Of a DNA stretch of 64,000 bases, positions 45,638 to 54,813 are shown piece after piece. Position 1 is the first letter of the stretch; every line of letters begins with the position of its first letter. The stretch lies in contig NZ_CP086610.1 of the NCBI RefSeq assembly GCF_020883495.1, forward strand, positions 663,501 through 727,500, given 5' to 3'. The position numbers and the translations under genes are program-made. This DNA comes from Shinella zoogloeoides (GTDB lineage: Bacteria; Pseudomonadota; Alphaproteobacteria; Rhizobiales; Rhizobiaceae). Below the pieces are notes generated by a model. It had not been told where the DNA came from. It did no database searches and was given only the letters and a program-made list of their open reading frames with translations.

Positions 45638-46390
45638 GTGTCAAACGATCCGACCCATCAGTTCCTGGTCAACAAGATTGTTCCGATCGAAATCGGCGGC
45701 ATCGATTTCTCGTTCACCAATGCCTCCCTGTTCATGGTCGCCACCGTCGCGGCCGCAGCGGGCTTCCTCTATTTCACCACGGGCCAGCGCGGCCTCGTGC
45801 CGAGCCGCATGCAGTCGGTCTCGGAAATGTCCTATGAATTCATCGCCTCGATGCTGAGGGAAGGGGCGGGCAGCCACGGGATGAAGTTCTTCCCGTTCGT
45901 CTTCTCGCTCTTCATGTTCGTGCTGACGGCGAACCTGCTCGGCATGGTGCCCTACTTCTTCACGGTCACCAGCCAGATCATCGTCACCTTCGCCCTTGCG
46001 CTTCTCGTCATCGGCACGGTCGTCTTCTACGGCTTCTACAAGCACGGTTTCGGCTTCCTGAAGCTCTTCGTGCCGTCGGGCGTTCCCGGCGCGCTTCTGC
46101 CGCTGGTCGTCTCGATCGAGGTCATCTCGTTCCTCTCGCGTCCGATCAGCCTCTCGATCCGTCTCTTCGCCAACATGCTGGCGGGTCACATCACGCTGAA
46201 GGTCTTCGCCGGCTTCGTCACCTCGCTGAGCGCGCTTGGCGCCGTCGGTGTCGCCGGTTCGATCCTGCCCCTTCTCATGACCGTCGCCCTGACCGGTCTC
46301 GAATTCCTCGTGTCGTTCCTGCAGGCTTACGTCTTCGCAGTTCTGACATGCATGTACCTCAACGATGCCGTGCATCCGGGTGGTCACTAA
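45638..46390 (+). CDS. atpB: ATP synthase F0 subunit a
   Basis: Subunit a carries the proton half-channels. The 250-residue membrane protein has five to six helices and the essential Arg in the conserved [18 protein letters not shown] segment, with another conserved helix near the C-terminus ([21 protein letters not shown]). It starts at GTG 45638 behind GAGAGAG. A hairpin lies between it and atpE. Confidence 0.96.
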   Translation: MSNDPTHQFLVNKIVPIEIGGIDFSFTNASLFMVATVAAAAGFLYFTTGQRGLVPSRMQSVSEMSYEFIASMLREGAGSHGMKFFPFVFSLFMFVLTANLLGMVPYFFTVTSQIIVTFALALLVIGTVVFYGFYKHGFGFLKLFVPSGVPGALLPLVVSIEVISFLSRPISLSIRLFANMLAGHITLKVFAGFVTSLSALGAVGVAGSILPLLMTVALTGLEFLVSFLQAYVFAVLTCMYLNDAVHPGGH

Positions 46391-46402
46391 GGAAAAAGTC
46401 GC

Positions 46403-46420
46403 CGACGCCCTCGGGCGTCG
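46403..46420 (+). other. Intercistronic hairpin before atpE
   Basis: CGACGCCC-TC-GGGCGTCG is an 8-bp stem with a very tight loop, 13 bases after the atpB stop and 37 before the atpE start. No T-run follows, so it is not a terminator; it may mark the 5' end of a processed atpE message. Confidence 0.6.
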
Positions 46421-46456
46421 CTCATAAGCCGCAACAACCCATTCAAGGAGTTCAAC

Positions 46457-46684
46457 ATGGAAGCGGAAGCAGCAAAGTTCATCGGCGCAGGTCTTGCCAC
46501 GTTCGGTCTCGCCGGCACGGCTCTCGGCCTCGGCAACATCTTCGGCAACTACCTGGCCGGCGCTCTTCGCAATCCGTCTGCTGCTGACAGCCAGTTCGGC
46601 CGTCTCGTATTCGGCTTCGCCGTTACGGAAGCTCTGGGCATCTTCTCGCTGCTCATCGCTCTCCTTCTCCTCTTCGCCGTCTGA
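46457..46684 (+). CDS. atpE: ATP synthase F0 subunit c
   Basis: Subunit c forms the proton-driven rotor ring. The 75-residue hairpin of two helices has the Gly-rich first helix ([17 protein letters not shown]), the polar loop with RNP, and the proton-carrying Glu58 in [13 protein letters not shown]. The ribosome site AAGGAG is the strongest in the operon, and stems flank the gene on both sides, in line with the need for many more copies of this subunit than of the others. Confidence 0.97.
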   Translation: MEAEAAKFIGAGLATFGLAGTALGLGNIFGNYLAGALRNPSAADSQFGRLVFGFAVTEALGIFSLLIALLLLFAV

Positions 46685-46699
46685 TATCGGCCGAGGACT

Positions 46700-46728
46700 G
46701 GACCATGGCCCGATGAGGGCCGTGGTCC
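46700..46728 (+). other. Intercistronic hairpin after atpE
   Basis: GGACCATGGCCC and GGGCCGTGGTCC form a 12-bp stem with one G-T pair and a GATGA loop, 15 bases after the atpE stop. It lacks a T-run and atpF' continues downstream, so it more likely stabilises or processes the RNA than ends it. Confidence 0.7.
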
Positions 46729-46774
46729 ACCGTACGTTCCGTACATGATCTGAGAGTGCCCCCTGGAGGTGAGC

Positions 46775-47434
46775 ATGTCTGTGACCCCGGCATCTGCCGA
46801 GTCCACCCCTTTTGAAGTCGCCCAGGCGGAAACTCCTGCAACCGCGCACGAGACCCCTGCGGACGCGCATGCGGCCCAGCCGGCAGGCGCAGGCGAAGTG
46901 CACACCGAGACGGGTGTCGCCCATGGCGAGGAAGCCGGTTCCGGCGTGTTCCCGCCTTTCGACCAGACCACGTTCGCATCGCAGCTCCTGTGGCTCGCGA
47001 TCACCTTCGGTCTTTTCTACCTTCTCATGTCGAAGGTCGTCATTCCGCGTATCGGCGGCATCCTCGAGACGCGCCATGACCGCATCGCGCAGGACCTCGA
47101 TGAAGCCTCCCGCCTGAAGGCGGAAGCCGACGCCGCGATCGCTTCCTACGAGCAGGACCTCGCAAGCGCCCGCGCCAAGGGCAATGCGATTGCCTCGACC
47201 GCCCGCGAAGAAGCCAAGGCCAAGGCCGACGCCGAACGCGCCAAGATCGAAGCCTCGCTGCAGGACAAGATCGCCGGCGCCGAAACGCGCATCGCCGAGA
47301 TCAAGGCCAAGGCCCTTGCCGATGTCGGCTCCATCGCCGAGGAAACCACGGCAGCCGTTGTCGAGCAGCTCGTCGGCGCCAAGGTCACCAAGGCCGAGAT
47401 CGCCGCCGCCGTCAAATCGGCCGCAGGCGAGTAA
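46775..47434 (+). CDS. atpG: ATP synthase F0 subunit b'
   Basis: The b' subunit pairs with b to form the peripheral stalk in alphaproteobacteria and photosynthetic organisms. The 219-residue protein has an Ala/Pro/His-rich N-terminal extension (to about residue 65), one membrane helix ([20 protein letters not shown]) and a long Ala/Lys/Glu-rich coiled coil. The ATG at 46775 follows GGAGG; a GTG at 46769 is also in frame. The symbol atpG is used for b' in some rhizobial annotations and atpF' in others. Confidence 0.9.
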   Translation: MSVTPASAESTPFEVAQAETPATAHETPADAHAAQPAGAGEVHTETGVAHGEEAGSGVFPPFDQTTFASQLLWLAITFGLFYLLMSKVVIPRIGGILETRHDRIAQDLDEASRLKAEADAAIASYEQDLASARAKGNAIASTAREEAKAKADAERAKIEASLQDKIAGAETRIAEIKAKALADVGSIAEETTAAVVEQLVGAKVTKAEIAAAVKSAAGE

Positions 47435-47446
47435 GGAGAGGGTTCG

Positions 47447-47932
47447 ATGCATTTCGACGCAACATTCTACGCCTTTGTCGGCCTCATCCTGTTCCTGGCT
47501 CTCATCGCCTACCTCAAGGTTCCGGGCATGATGGCAAAGGGTCTCGACGCCCGCGCCGAGAAGATCCAGAACGAGCTGGCCGAAGCCAAGCGTCTTCGTG
47601 AGGAAGCCCAGCACCTGCTGGCCGAATACCAGCGCAAGCGCAAGGATGCCGAGGCGGAAGCCGCAAGCATCGTCGCTTCCGCCGAACGCGAGGCAAGCGC
47701 GCTGACCGCCGAAGCCAAGCAGAAGACGGAAGAATACGTCGCCCGCCGCACGGCGCTTTCCGAGCAGAAGATCAAGCAGGCGGAAGCCGACGCGATCAAT
47801 GCCGTGCGCGCCGCCGCCGTGGACCTCGCTGTCGCAGCCGCCGAAAAGGTCATCGCCTCCAAGGCCGATGCCGCCACCGGCAAGGCGCTGTTCGACAACG
47901 CCATCAGCGAAGTGAAGGCCCGCCTCAACTGA
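47447..47932 (+). CDS. atpF: ATP synthase F0 subunit b
   Basis: Subunit b of the peripheral stalk: a membrane helix at the N-terminus (FYAFVGLILFLALIAYLKV) followed by a long charged coiled coil rich in Ala, Glu and Lys (residues 30-150). The 161-residue length is normal. It starts 12 bases after b' and ends the operon with a terminator. Confidence 0.95.
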   Translation: MHFDATFYAFVGLILFLALIAYLKVPGMMAKGLDARAEKIQNELAEAKRLREEAQHLLAEYQRKRKDAEAEAASIVASAEREASALTAEAKQKTEEYVARRTALSEQKIKQAEADAINAVRAAAVDLAVAAAEKVIASKADAATGKALFDNAISEVKARLN

Positions 47933-47955
47933 GGCTGCCTCACGGATAGATTTGA

Positions 47956-47982
47956 AAAGGCCGCCCACGGGGCGGCCTTTTT
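47956..47982 (+). terminator. Terminator of the atp F0 operon
   Basis: AAAGGCCGCC / GGCGGCCTTT with a short CACGG loop and a TTTTT run, 23 bases after the atpF stop. Confidence 0.92.
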
Positions 47983-48097
47983 GCATTGGCGGAGCCTTCG
48001 CCGGTTGTCGGGGCCGCTGGTTGTCGGGGCCATTGCGAAATGCCGAGCCTGGAACATCTCCAGCGGAAGCGGGCTCGCTTCGGCGTCCGATAGGGCT

Positions 48098-48529
48098 CTA
48101 GGTGATGCCATGCTTTTTCAGAAGCGCCTGCTCGTCGCCCGATATCCAGCCGAACACTCTCGGTTCCCCAGCTAGCATCTGGATCAGGTAGTGGACCTCG
48201 AAATCGACCGCCGTGTCCGGCCGATCCATCCGCGCATAGGTCGCGGTCCAGGAAACATGGGCGAGGCAATGAAGCGGGTCTATCGGAGAAAGGTGTATGT
48301 CGCGCAGGCGCATTTCCTTCGTTCCCATGGCGCGATAGTGCTCGTAGCCCTGCGCCATGGCTTGCCGGAAACCGTCGTCGTTCCGTCCGGCTCGCACGCC
48401 GGCGGGACCGGCGCCTATGAATTCGGTCGCGTATAGTGATGCGAGTTCCTCCGCATCGAATTCGCTGACAAGGGAACGGTTGAAGAAACGCTCGTATCGC
48501 TCGAAAAATTGCCTGACGACCATCTCCAT
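48098..48529 (-). CDS. SnoaL/NTF2-like fold protein
   Basis: A 143-residue protein with the pattern of NTF2-like (SnoaL) proteins: an N-terminal helix VVRQFFERYERFFNRSLVSE, then LASLYATEFIGAGPAG, and later strands CLAHVSWTATYAR and VDFEVHYLIQML. Such proteins may be small enzymes or ligand binders; no catalytic residues can be assigned. It stands alone between atpF and rnhB. Both flanking genes point the other way or are separated by gaps, so context adds nothing. Confidence 0.65.
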   Translation of the reverse strand: MEMVVRQFFERYERFFNRSLVSEFDAEELASLYATEFIGAGPAGVRAGRNDDGFRQAMAQGYEHYRAMGTKEMRLRDIHLSPIDPLHCLAHVSWTATYARMDRPDTAVDFEVHYLIQMLAGEPRVFGWISGDEQALLKKHGIT

Positions 48530-48621
48530 ATGCGTTCCTCCGGGGTGCTTTCCGCATTCAGCCTACGCGCTGAACACACCGTACGGAAAGGGCCCGGCCG
48601 AAGAACGAGCCGTTCGAGGTG

Positions 48622-49272
48622 TCAATCCTGGCGCAGCGGGCGGAAACTCATGCGGTGCAGGGGGCAGGGGCCGAGGGCGGTTATGGCCTTGCGGTGGACT
48701 TCCGTGGCGTAGCCGGCGTGGATGGCGAAGCCGTAGCCGGGGAAGGTCTCGTCCGCGCGCGCCATCATGCGGTCGCGCGTGACTTTGGCGACGATGGAGG
48801 CGGCGGCGATGGAGAGGGAGCGGGCGTCGCCCTTGACGACGGCGCGGCCCTCGCAGGCCAGCCCCGGCGGCACGTCGCGGCCGTCCGTGAGCACGAGTTT
48901 CGGCGCGACCTCAAGGCCGGCGACGGCGCGGCGCATGGCGTCGAGGCTGGCCTTGCGGATATCGATGGCATCGATCAGGCGCGCGGAACTGGAGGCGATG
49001 GAGACGAAGGCGCTCGCAAGGATCAGCGTGAACAGCGCCTCGCGCTTTGCCGCGCTGAGCTGCTTGGAATCATGCAGGCCCGGGGGGATGTTGTCCGGGT
49101 CGAGCACCACCGCAGCGGCGACGACGGGGCCGGCGAGCGGCCCGCGCCCGGCCTCGTCCGTGCCGGCGACCGGCCAGAGACCCTTGCTGCGGGCGGCGGT
49201 CTCCATCGAGAAGTCCGGCCCCTCGGGCATGTCGAAAAGAAGGCGGGAATCGGAGGATGCGCGCTTGGCCAT
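48622..49272 (-). CDS. rnhB: ribonuclease HII
   Basis: RNase HII removes ribonucleotides from DNA and RNA primers. The catalytic acids are in [15 protein letters not shown] (the DE pair) and in [10 protein letters not shown], with [17 protein letters not shown] following. I use the ATG at 49272 ([18 protein letters not shown], 216 residues); ATGs at 49284 and 49308 are in frame and also possible. The radical SAM gene lies upstream on the same strand, as in other rhizobia, with a repeat-containing gap of about 270 bases. Confidence 0.92.
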   Translation of the reverse strand: MAKRASSDSRLLFDMPEGPDFSMETAARSKGLWPVAGTDEAGRGPLAGPVVAAAVVLDPDNIPPGLHDSKQLSAAKREALFTLILASAFVSIASSSARLIDAIDIRKASLDAMRRAVAGLEVAPKLVLTDGRDVPPGLACEGRAVVKGDARSLSIAAASIVAKVTRDRMMARADETFPGYGFAIHAGYATEVHRKAITALGPCPLHRMSFRPLRQD

Positions 49273-49450
49273 GGCGGCGACCATGCACATCCGTCCGATT
49301 CCCTGCAAGTCCTCCGACGCATGCGGCGGGTCGGAGGAGCGTCCGGAGCGCCCAGGGGATGGCGCGGGCCGGAAAGCGGTTTTGTCGATGCCCGGGCCGG
49401 TGTCGGCCGGGATAGGTGTGGTTCAAAGCGCCGTCGTGCGGAGCCGCATG

Positions 49451-49515
49451 GCCCCCTCATCCGCCTGCCGGCACCTTCTCCCCGAGGGGAGAAGGGACTG
49501 TGGGGCGAGAGGGCT
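49451..49515 (-). repeat. Rhizobial palindromic intergenic repeat
   Basis: The sequence CCCCCTCATCCGCCTGCCGG then CACCTTCTCCCCGAGGGGAG is the well-known rhizobial intergenic palindrome; CCTTCTCCCC (49474-49483) and GGGGAGAAGG (49486-49495) form its stem. A degenerate copy in the other orientation is at 9463-9508. It lies between rnhB and the radical SAM gene. Confidence 0.75.
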
Positions 49516-49543
49516 TCCATGCGTCGATGCCGCCGCGTGGGCT

Positions 49544-50701
49544 TTACAACAGCGAGAGTTGCACCCCGCTGCCGGACGGTGGGACGAACTGGTCGAGGGC
49601 GAGCGTGCGGCGGGTGCGAGTCAGTTCCAGCCGCTTCGTCGCCATTTCGAAGCGGCGGGCGATCTGCCAGGCATAGGGGCCGGCGCCCTTCATGCGCTTG
49701 CCGAACTCCGCGTCGTAATCCTTGCCACCGCGCATTGAGCGCACCAGCGACATGACGTGGCGGTAGCGGTCCGGGTAGTTGCGCAGCAGCCAGTCGCGGA
49801 AGAGGGGGCTGACCTCCAGCGGCAGGCGGAGCAGCACGTAGCTCGCTTCCAGCGCGCCCGCCGCCTTGCCCGAATCCAGCACCCGCTCGATCTCGTGGTC
49901 GTTGAGGCCGGGAATGATCGGCGCCATCATGACGGCGGTCGGGATGCCGGCATCGGAGAGTGCGCGAATCGCCTCCAGCCGGCGCGGCGGGGTCGCGGCG
50001 CGCGGCTCCATGGTGCGGGCGAGCTTGCGGTCGAGCGTGGTGACGGACATGCCGACCCAAGCAAGGCCCCGCGCGGCCATGCGGGAGAGGATGTCTATGT
50101 CGCGCATGACCAGCGCCGACTTGGTGACGATGGAGACCGGGTGGTTCGCCTTGTCCAGCACGTCGAGGATCTGCCGCATGATGCGCCATTCCTTCTCGAT
50201 CGGCTGGTAGGGGTCGGTATTGGTGCCGATGGCGATGACGCGCGGCTTGTAGCCGGGCCTGGAAAGCTCCCGTTCCAGAAGCCGCGGTGCATCGGGCTTG
50301 GCGAAAAGCTTCGCCTCGAAATCGAGACCGGCGGAAAGGCCCATGAAGGCATGGCTCGGCCGGGCGAAGCAATAGATGCAGCCATGCTCGCAGCCGCGAT
50401 AGGGATTGATCGAGCGGTCGAAGGGGATATCGGGCGATTCGTTGCGGGTGATGATGGTGCGCGGCTTTTCCACCTGCACTTCCGTGCGGAAGGGCGGCAG
50501 CTCCTCCAGCGTCTGCCAGCCGTCGTCGAATTCTTCGCGCGTCTGCGGCTCGAAACGGCCGGTGAAGTTCAGTCCCGCGCCGCGTCCGCGTCGCCGGTCC
50601 ACCTCGACGCGCATGCCCGACTGCGCCATCAGGGCGTCGGCAACGTCCTTCGTGTGGCCGGGCGCAAGCGCGCCTTGCCTGAGGCTGGCAATATCGTTCA
50701 T
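49544..50701 (-). CDS. PA0069-type radical SAM protein
   Basis: A 385-residue radical SAM enzyme of the group often named after spore photoproduct lyase-like PA0069. The cluster-binding CxxxCxxC is CEHGCIYC at C104-C108-C111, inside INPYRGCEHGCIYC. SAM-binding elements (GTNTDPYQPIEKEW, VTKSALVMRDID, MMAPIIPGLNDHEIE) follow. An N-terminal GRGAGLNFTGRFEP is typical. The reaction is unknown. The divergent GT2-like gene begins about 150 bases away. Confidence 0.85.
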   Translation of the reverse strand: MNDIASLRQGALAPGHTKDVADALMAQSGMRVEVDRRRGRGAGLNFTGRFEPQTREEFDDGWQTLEELPPFRTEVQVEKPRTIITRNESPDIPFDRSINPYRGCEHGCIYCFARPSHAFMGLSAGLDFEAKLFAKPDAPRLLERELSRPGYKPRVIAIGTNTDPYQPIEKEWRIMRQILDVLDKANHPVSIVTKSALVMRDIDILSRMAARGLAWVGMSVTTLDRKLARTMEPRAATPPRRLEAIRALSDAGIPTAVMMAPIIPGLNDHEIERVLDSGKAAGALEASYVLLRLPLEVSPLFRDWLLRNYPDRYRHVMSLVRSMRGGKDYDAEFGKRMKGAGPYAWQIARRFEMATKRLELTRTRRTLALDQFVPPSGSGVQLSLL

Positions 50702-50851
50702 GGCTGTCTCCGGCGGGGCCGTTCACCCCGATTCCAATGACTATATTCCTATCGCCGGAATGAGAACAATGCAAGAACAAATTCGTGGGTGCCCTTCACC
50801 ATGCCGCTTATCGGTCGTGGCAATCCATGCTGCGATGCGGTATGGGGAGGG

Positions 50852-51373
50852 ATGCTGACGATCATCATGGAATGCCGGGACGACGAGGCCGAACTGGCGC
50901 AGACCCTTTCGGCGCTGGTTTCGGGCGCTGTCGAGGGCATCGTGCGCGACGTGATCGTGCTCGACCACGGCTCGCGCGACGGCTCCTCCACGGTGGCCGA
51001 TGCCGCCGGCTGCCGTTTCCTGACGGTATGGGATATGCCGGAGGTCCTGCGCTCCGCCCGGGGCGACTGGCTGCTGCTGCTGGAGCCGGGCGCGAGGCCG
51101 ATGGCGGGTTGGGTGGATGCGATCGTCGATCATGTGGCGGTCGATCCCGGTCCGGCCCGTTTTCGCGGCGTGCGGGGCTATCGGCGGCCGTTCCTTCAGC
51201 GTCTTTTGCGCGGCGCGCCGCCGCTGGAGCGGGGCTATCTCGTCAGCAAGCGGCAGGTGGGCGCGGTAGCGCGGCCGGGCATGGCGCTTGCGGATATCGC
51301 GAAGGGCGGGAAGGCGCGCGATCTCGGCGCGGAGATCGTTCCGGCCTGGGTGGTCAGGGCGATGCGGTCCTAA
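50852..51373 (+). CDS. short glycosyltransferase family 2-like protein
   Basis: The 173-residue protein has the start of a GT2 fold: MLTIIMECRDDEAELAQTLS, VIVLDHGSRDGSS in place of the usual V-D-D-x-S motif, and LLLLEPGARPMAGW where a DxD would be. The canonical acidic residues are weak, and the C-terminal acceptor half is shorter than in true GT2 enzymes (usually 230 or more residues). It may be a reduced or non-catalytic family member that is nonetheless conserved in rhizobia. The ATG at 50852 is used; an ATG at 50789 is in frame. It ends convergently on moaB with overlapping stops. Confidence 0.7.
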   Translation: MLTIIMECRDDEAELAQTLSALVSGAVEGIVRDVIVLDHGSRDGSSTVADAAGCRFLTVWDMPEVLRSARGDWLLLLEPGARPMAGWVDAIVDHVAVDPGPARFRGVRGYRRPFLQRLLRGAPPLERGYLVSKRQVGAVARPGMALADIAKGGKARDLGAEIVPAWVVRAMRS

Positions 51374-51918
51374 CCCGCCGAGCGCTTCAGGTGTTCGTCG
51401 AGGCGCGGCATGATTTCCACGAAATTGCAGGGCATGTGGCGATAGTCGAGCTGCGCCTTCAGGATGCCGTCCCAGGCGTCCTTGCAGGCGCCGGGCGAGC
51501 CGGGCAGCACGAAGATATAGGTGGCGTTGAGCACGCCGCCGGTCGCGCGCGACTGGATCGTCGAGGTGCCGATCTTGTCATAGGAGATGCGGTGGAAGAC
51601 CTCGGAGAAGCCGTCCATGCGCTTTTCGAAGATCGGCTCCAGCGCTTCCGGCGTCACGTCCCGGCCGGTGAAGCCCGTGCCGCCGGTGGTGATGACGACG
51701 TCGATGGCCTCGTCGCGCGTCCAGGCTTCCACCTGCGCGCGGATCGCGGGAATGTCGTCTCTGGCGATGGCGCGGGCGGCGAGGCGATGGCCGGCTTCCG
51801 TGATGCGGGCGACGAGCGTGTCGCCGGAGCGGTCGGTCTCGGGCGTGCGCGTGTCCGAGACGGTGAGCACGGCGATGCCGACCGGAATGAAGGGTCTCGT
51901 CTCGTCAATGCGCGCCAT
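51370..51918 (-). CDS. moaB: molybdenum cofactor biosynthesis protein B
   Basis: MoaB/MogA-type proteins adenylate molybdopterin before molybdate insertion. The 182-residue protein has VGIAVLTVSDTRTPETDRSG, the phosphate-binding VVITTGGTGFTGRDVTPEAL and an end with FVLPGSPGACKDAWDGIL. The ATG at 51918 overlaps the end of ispE by 14 bases, so it is the last gene of the ispB-TPR-ispE-moaB series. No other moa gene is in the window. Confidence 0.92.
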   Translation of the reverse strand: MARIDETRPFIPVGIAVLTVSDTRTPETDRSGDTLVARITEAGHRLAARAIARDDIPAIRAQVEAWTRDEAIDVVITTGGTGFTGRDVTPEALEPIFEKRMDGFSEVFHRISYDKIGTSTIQSRATGGVLNATYIFVLPGSPGACKDAWDGILKAQLDYRHMPCNFVEIMPRLDEHLKRSAG

Positions 51919-52801
51919 CGTCAGCTCCCAGCGTGCGGGTGGCGGTGAAGAACCAGTGCGGATGCTGCTGCGAGAGCAACGCCGCCGCCGCTTCCGCCGC
52001 TTCGTCGCTCCTGTATAGCGCGAAGCAGGAGGCGCCGGAACCGGACATGCGCACCACGTGCGCATCGGTCGCGGCAAGGGTTTCCGCAAGCGCGGAAATA
52101 TCCGGGCAGAGCGCGTGGGCTGGCGGTTCGAGATCGTTGCGCAGGCGGCCGATGGCGTCCAGCCAGTCGGCCGGGGAGGCGTCGAGGGCGAGCGGCGGAT
52201 TATGCCGGGAGGCGAGCGCCTTGAAGACGGCGGGCGTTGAGACGCCGACGAGCGGGTTGGCGAGCACCATCGGCAGCGAGGGCATGGCGACGGGGGTGAT
52301 TTCCTCCCCGACGCCGCGTGCGATCAGCGGCCGGCCGGCAAGGCACATGGGCACGTCGGCGCCGAGGCCGATGGCGATGGCGTCGAGCGTGGCTTTCGGC
52401 AGGTCGGCCCGCCAGAGGGTGAGCAGGCCGCGCAGCGTTGCGGCTGCATCCGCCGAGCCGCCGCCGATGCCGGAGGCGATGGGCAGGTTCTTTTCGAGAT
52501 GGATATGGACGGGCGGGGCGGCCTGCCCGTCTGCGTCGAGCGCGGCCCGCAGCCGGTCACGGGCGCGGGTGACGAGATTGTCGCTCTCGGCGGCAAGCGT
52601 TTTGGAGAAGCGGCCGGAAAGCGTGAACAGATCCGCTTCCGCCGGCGACAGGCCGATGCGGTCGCCGAAGGCGGTGAAGGTCACGAGGCTGTCGAGGAGG
52701 TGGTAGCCATCCTCGCGCCGGCCGGTGACGGCGAGCGCGAGGTTGATCTTGGCGGGCGCCGGCTCGAGGACGGCAAAGCCCGAAAGGCTGTTCGTCGGCA
52801 T
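51905..52801 (-). CDS. ispE: 4-diphosphocytidyl-2-C-methyl-D-erythritol kinase
   Basis: IspE phosphorylates CDP-ME in the MEP route to isoprenoids. The 298-residue GHMP kinase has APAKINLALAVTGRREDGYH with the catalytic Lys, the ATP-binding PIASGIGGGSADAAATLR, and RMSGSGASCFALY near the C-terminus. It lies 4 bases after the TPR gene and overlaps moaB. The polyprenyl diphosphate synthase gene, an isoprenoid chain enzyme, is upstream on the same strand. Confidence 0.95.
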   Translation of the reverse strand: MPTNSLSGFAVLEPAPAKINLALAVTGRREDGYHLLDSLVTFTAFGDRIGLSPAEADLFTLSGRFSKTLAAESDNLVTRARDRLRAALDADGQAAPPVHIHLEKNLPIASGIGGGSADAAATLRGLLTLWRADLPKATLDAIAIGLGADVPMCLAGRPLIARGVGEEITPVAMPSLPMVLANPLVGVSTPAVFKALASRHNPPLALDASPADWLDAIGRLRNDLEPPAHALCPDISALAETLAATDAHVVRMSGSGASCFALYRSDEAAEAAAALLSQQHPHWFFTATRTLGADDGAH

Positions 52802-52805
52802 CCGG

Positions 52806-54647
52806 TCAGGACTTGCGGTCGGCGGCCTTGGCTTCCGGCGAGGTGTTTTCCGCCGGCTTGTCTTCCTTGGCTTCGGCGGAGGCCGGCTCGGTCTTCTTCA
52901 GCTCGGGCAGGCCATTTTCGATCTTCAGCTTGATCTTCGGGATTTCCGCCTCTTCCGGCTTCAGGCCGAGCGCGCGGTTCCACTGGAAGGTGGCTTCCAG
53001 CTTGCGGCCGACGCGCCAGTAGGCGTCGCCCAGATGGTCGTTGATCGTCGGGTCGCCGGCGCGCAGTTCCGCCGCGCGCTCAAGCTCGGCCACCGCGTCG
53101 TCGTAGCGGCCCATGCGGTAATAGGCCCAGCCGAGCGAATCGACGATATAGCCGTCATCCGGCTTGAGGCTCACGGCCTTGCGGATCATGTCCAGCCCCT
53201 CGTCGAGGTTCATGTTCATGTCCACCCAGGAGTAGCCGAGATAGTTCAGCACCTGCGGCTGGTCAGGGTTGAGTTCCAGCGCCTTGCGGAAGTTCGGCTC
53301 GGCCTTGTCCCATTCCTTCAGCCGCTCATGGGCGATGCCGCGCTGGAAGAAGATGCTCCAGTGGTTGCGGGTCGGAACCGCGCCGATGACGTCGGCGGCC
53401 CTGTCGTAGAGCGCCGCCATGGCCTTGTAGTCCTTGGCGTCGGAAAGCACGCTGCCGAGCGCGAGATAGGTGCGCAGGTCCGAGGGGTCGGCGTCGATCA
53501 GTTCCTGGAGATGCTTCTTGGCTTCCTCGACCTTGCCCGTATCGTTGAGGTTGAGGCCGAGCTGCAGCTCGGAAATGCGCCGCATCGGCGATTTTTCCGG
53601 CACGGCGCGGTAATAGTCGATGGCGCGTTCGGGCTTCTTCTGGTTCTCGGCCAGGCCGCCGAGCAGCACCAGAACGTCGTCGCTATCCGGGTCGAGCGCG
53701 CGCGCGGCCTGGAGATAGAGCGAGACGATGTCTTCCGCGCCCTCGCGGTTCAGCGCGCCGCCGATGGAGAAGAGCACGGCGGCCGCGCCCTGTGCGGCGG
53801 TGCGGACCTGCTGTTCCTGCTTCTCGCCGGCCTCGATGCTCTGGCGCAGCGCCTTCAGCGGCGCATAGCTGGTGATGAAGCCGTCGCCGACGGAAACCGC
53901 GTCCAGCGCCTTCTGCTTGTTGCCTTCGCGCGCTTCCAGGCGCGCCAGTGCCATTACGGCGCGCAGGAACGTGTCGGGCGCGGCGCTCGCGCCGTTGCGG
54001 TCGAGGATCGCGTCGTTGAGGCGCGCACGGGCCGTCGCCTTGTCGCCCGCCGCGGCGGCGAGCGCGCCGGCATGGTAGTTCTTGAAGATCGCCAGCCACT
54101 CCGGACCCTGCATGCCGGTGATGAGCTTGATCGCTTCCTTCGGCTTGCCGTCGCCGTAGCGCGCCCAGGCAAGCAGCAGGTCGTTCATCATGCGGTCGAG
54201 ATCGTTCGGACCCTTGTAGGTGAGGATCTTTTCGGCGCTCTTGTATTCGCGCTTGCGGATCGCCTCCATGGCGCGGACGGTGGAGGTGATGCGCTCGACG
54301 GCGGGGTCGTTCTTGAGCGTATCGGCGAGCTTGACGCCATCCTCGAACTCGCCGTTCATCAGCAGCGTCACCATCAGGCGCTGCTTGACGTCCGCATTGG
54401 TCGGGTCGAACTGCAGCGCGATCCTGTAGAGCGCGACGGCGGTCTCGTAGTCCTTGTCGAAATCGGCGGTGCGGGCGGCGAGGAACGCGCCCGAGAAGGT
54501 GTTGACGTCCAGCGGGTCGAACGGCGTTTCCTCGGCGGCGGCCGCTGCGGGCTTATCCTCCGCATATGCCGCAAGCGGGCTGGCGAGCGCGATGCTGGCT
54601 GCAATCGCCACGCCGGAGAGAAGCCGAAGGAGAAGGGAATGCCGCAT
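52806..54647 (-). CDS. exported tetratricopeptide repeat protein
   Basis: The 613-residue protein has a signal peptide (MRHSLLLRLLSGVAIAASIA..., cut after AAYA) and about ten TPR units spread from residue 55 to 560, with well formed ones in PNFRKALELNPDQPQVLNYL and SLGWAYYRMGRYDDAVAELE. The tail is Lys/Glu/Ala-rich. It is probably periplasmic or outer-membrane attached and acts as a scaffold; the partner is unknown. The ATG at 54647 is chosen for the signal peptide. The gap before it has an inverted GTGACA-GATCG-TGTCAC (54694-54710). Confidence 0.85.
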   Translation of the reverse strand: MRHSLLLRLLSGVAIAASIALASPLAAYAEDKPAAAAAEETPFDPLDVNTFSGAFLAARTADFDKDYETAVALYRIALQFDPTNADVKQRLMVTLLMNGEFEDGVKLADTLKNDPAVERITSTVRAMEAIRKREYKSAEKILTYKGPNDLDRMMNDLLLAWARYGDGKPKEAIKLITGMQGPEWLAIFKNYHAGALAAAAGDKATARARLNDAILDRNGASAAPDTFLRAVMALARLEAREGNKQKALDAVSVGDGFITSYAPLKALRQSIEAGEKQEQQVRTAAQGAAAVLFSIGGALNREGAEDIVSLYLQAARALDPDSDDVLVLLGGLAENQKKPERAIDYYRAVPEKSPMRRISELQLGLNLNDTGKVEEAKKHLQELIDADPSDLRTYLALGSVLSDAKDYKAMAALYDRAADVIGAVPTRNHWSIFFQRGIAHERLKEWDKAEPNFRKALELNPDQPQVLNYLGYSWVDMNMNLDEGLDMIRKAVSLKPDDGYIVDSLGWAYYRMGRYDDAVAELERAAELRAGDPTINDHLGDAYWRVGRKLEATFQWNRALGLKPEEAEIPKIKLKIENGLPELKKTEPASAEAKEDKPAENTSPEAKAADRKS

Positions 54648-54813
54648 CAAAATGCCTTTCGCCGCAAATAGGGAATCCGCCCCGGAACCGCGCGTGACAG
54701 ATCGTGTCACGACCGCGCCCAAATCAGTCAGGACTCATGACGGCAGAGAATGGCTTTTTTGGCGCGGTGCGGCAAGAAAATCCTGCCGGACCGAAACGGG
54801 CCGTCCTTGCGGA

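Noticed and set aside
54694-54710. GTGACA-GATCG-TGTCAC as an operator before the TPR gene
   Set aside because: Only 6-base arms and no known matching regulator; noted in the TPR entry but not called as a site.
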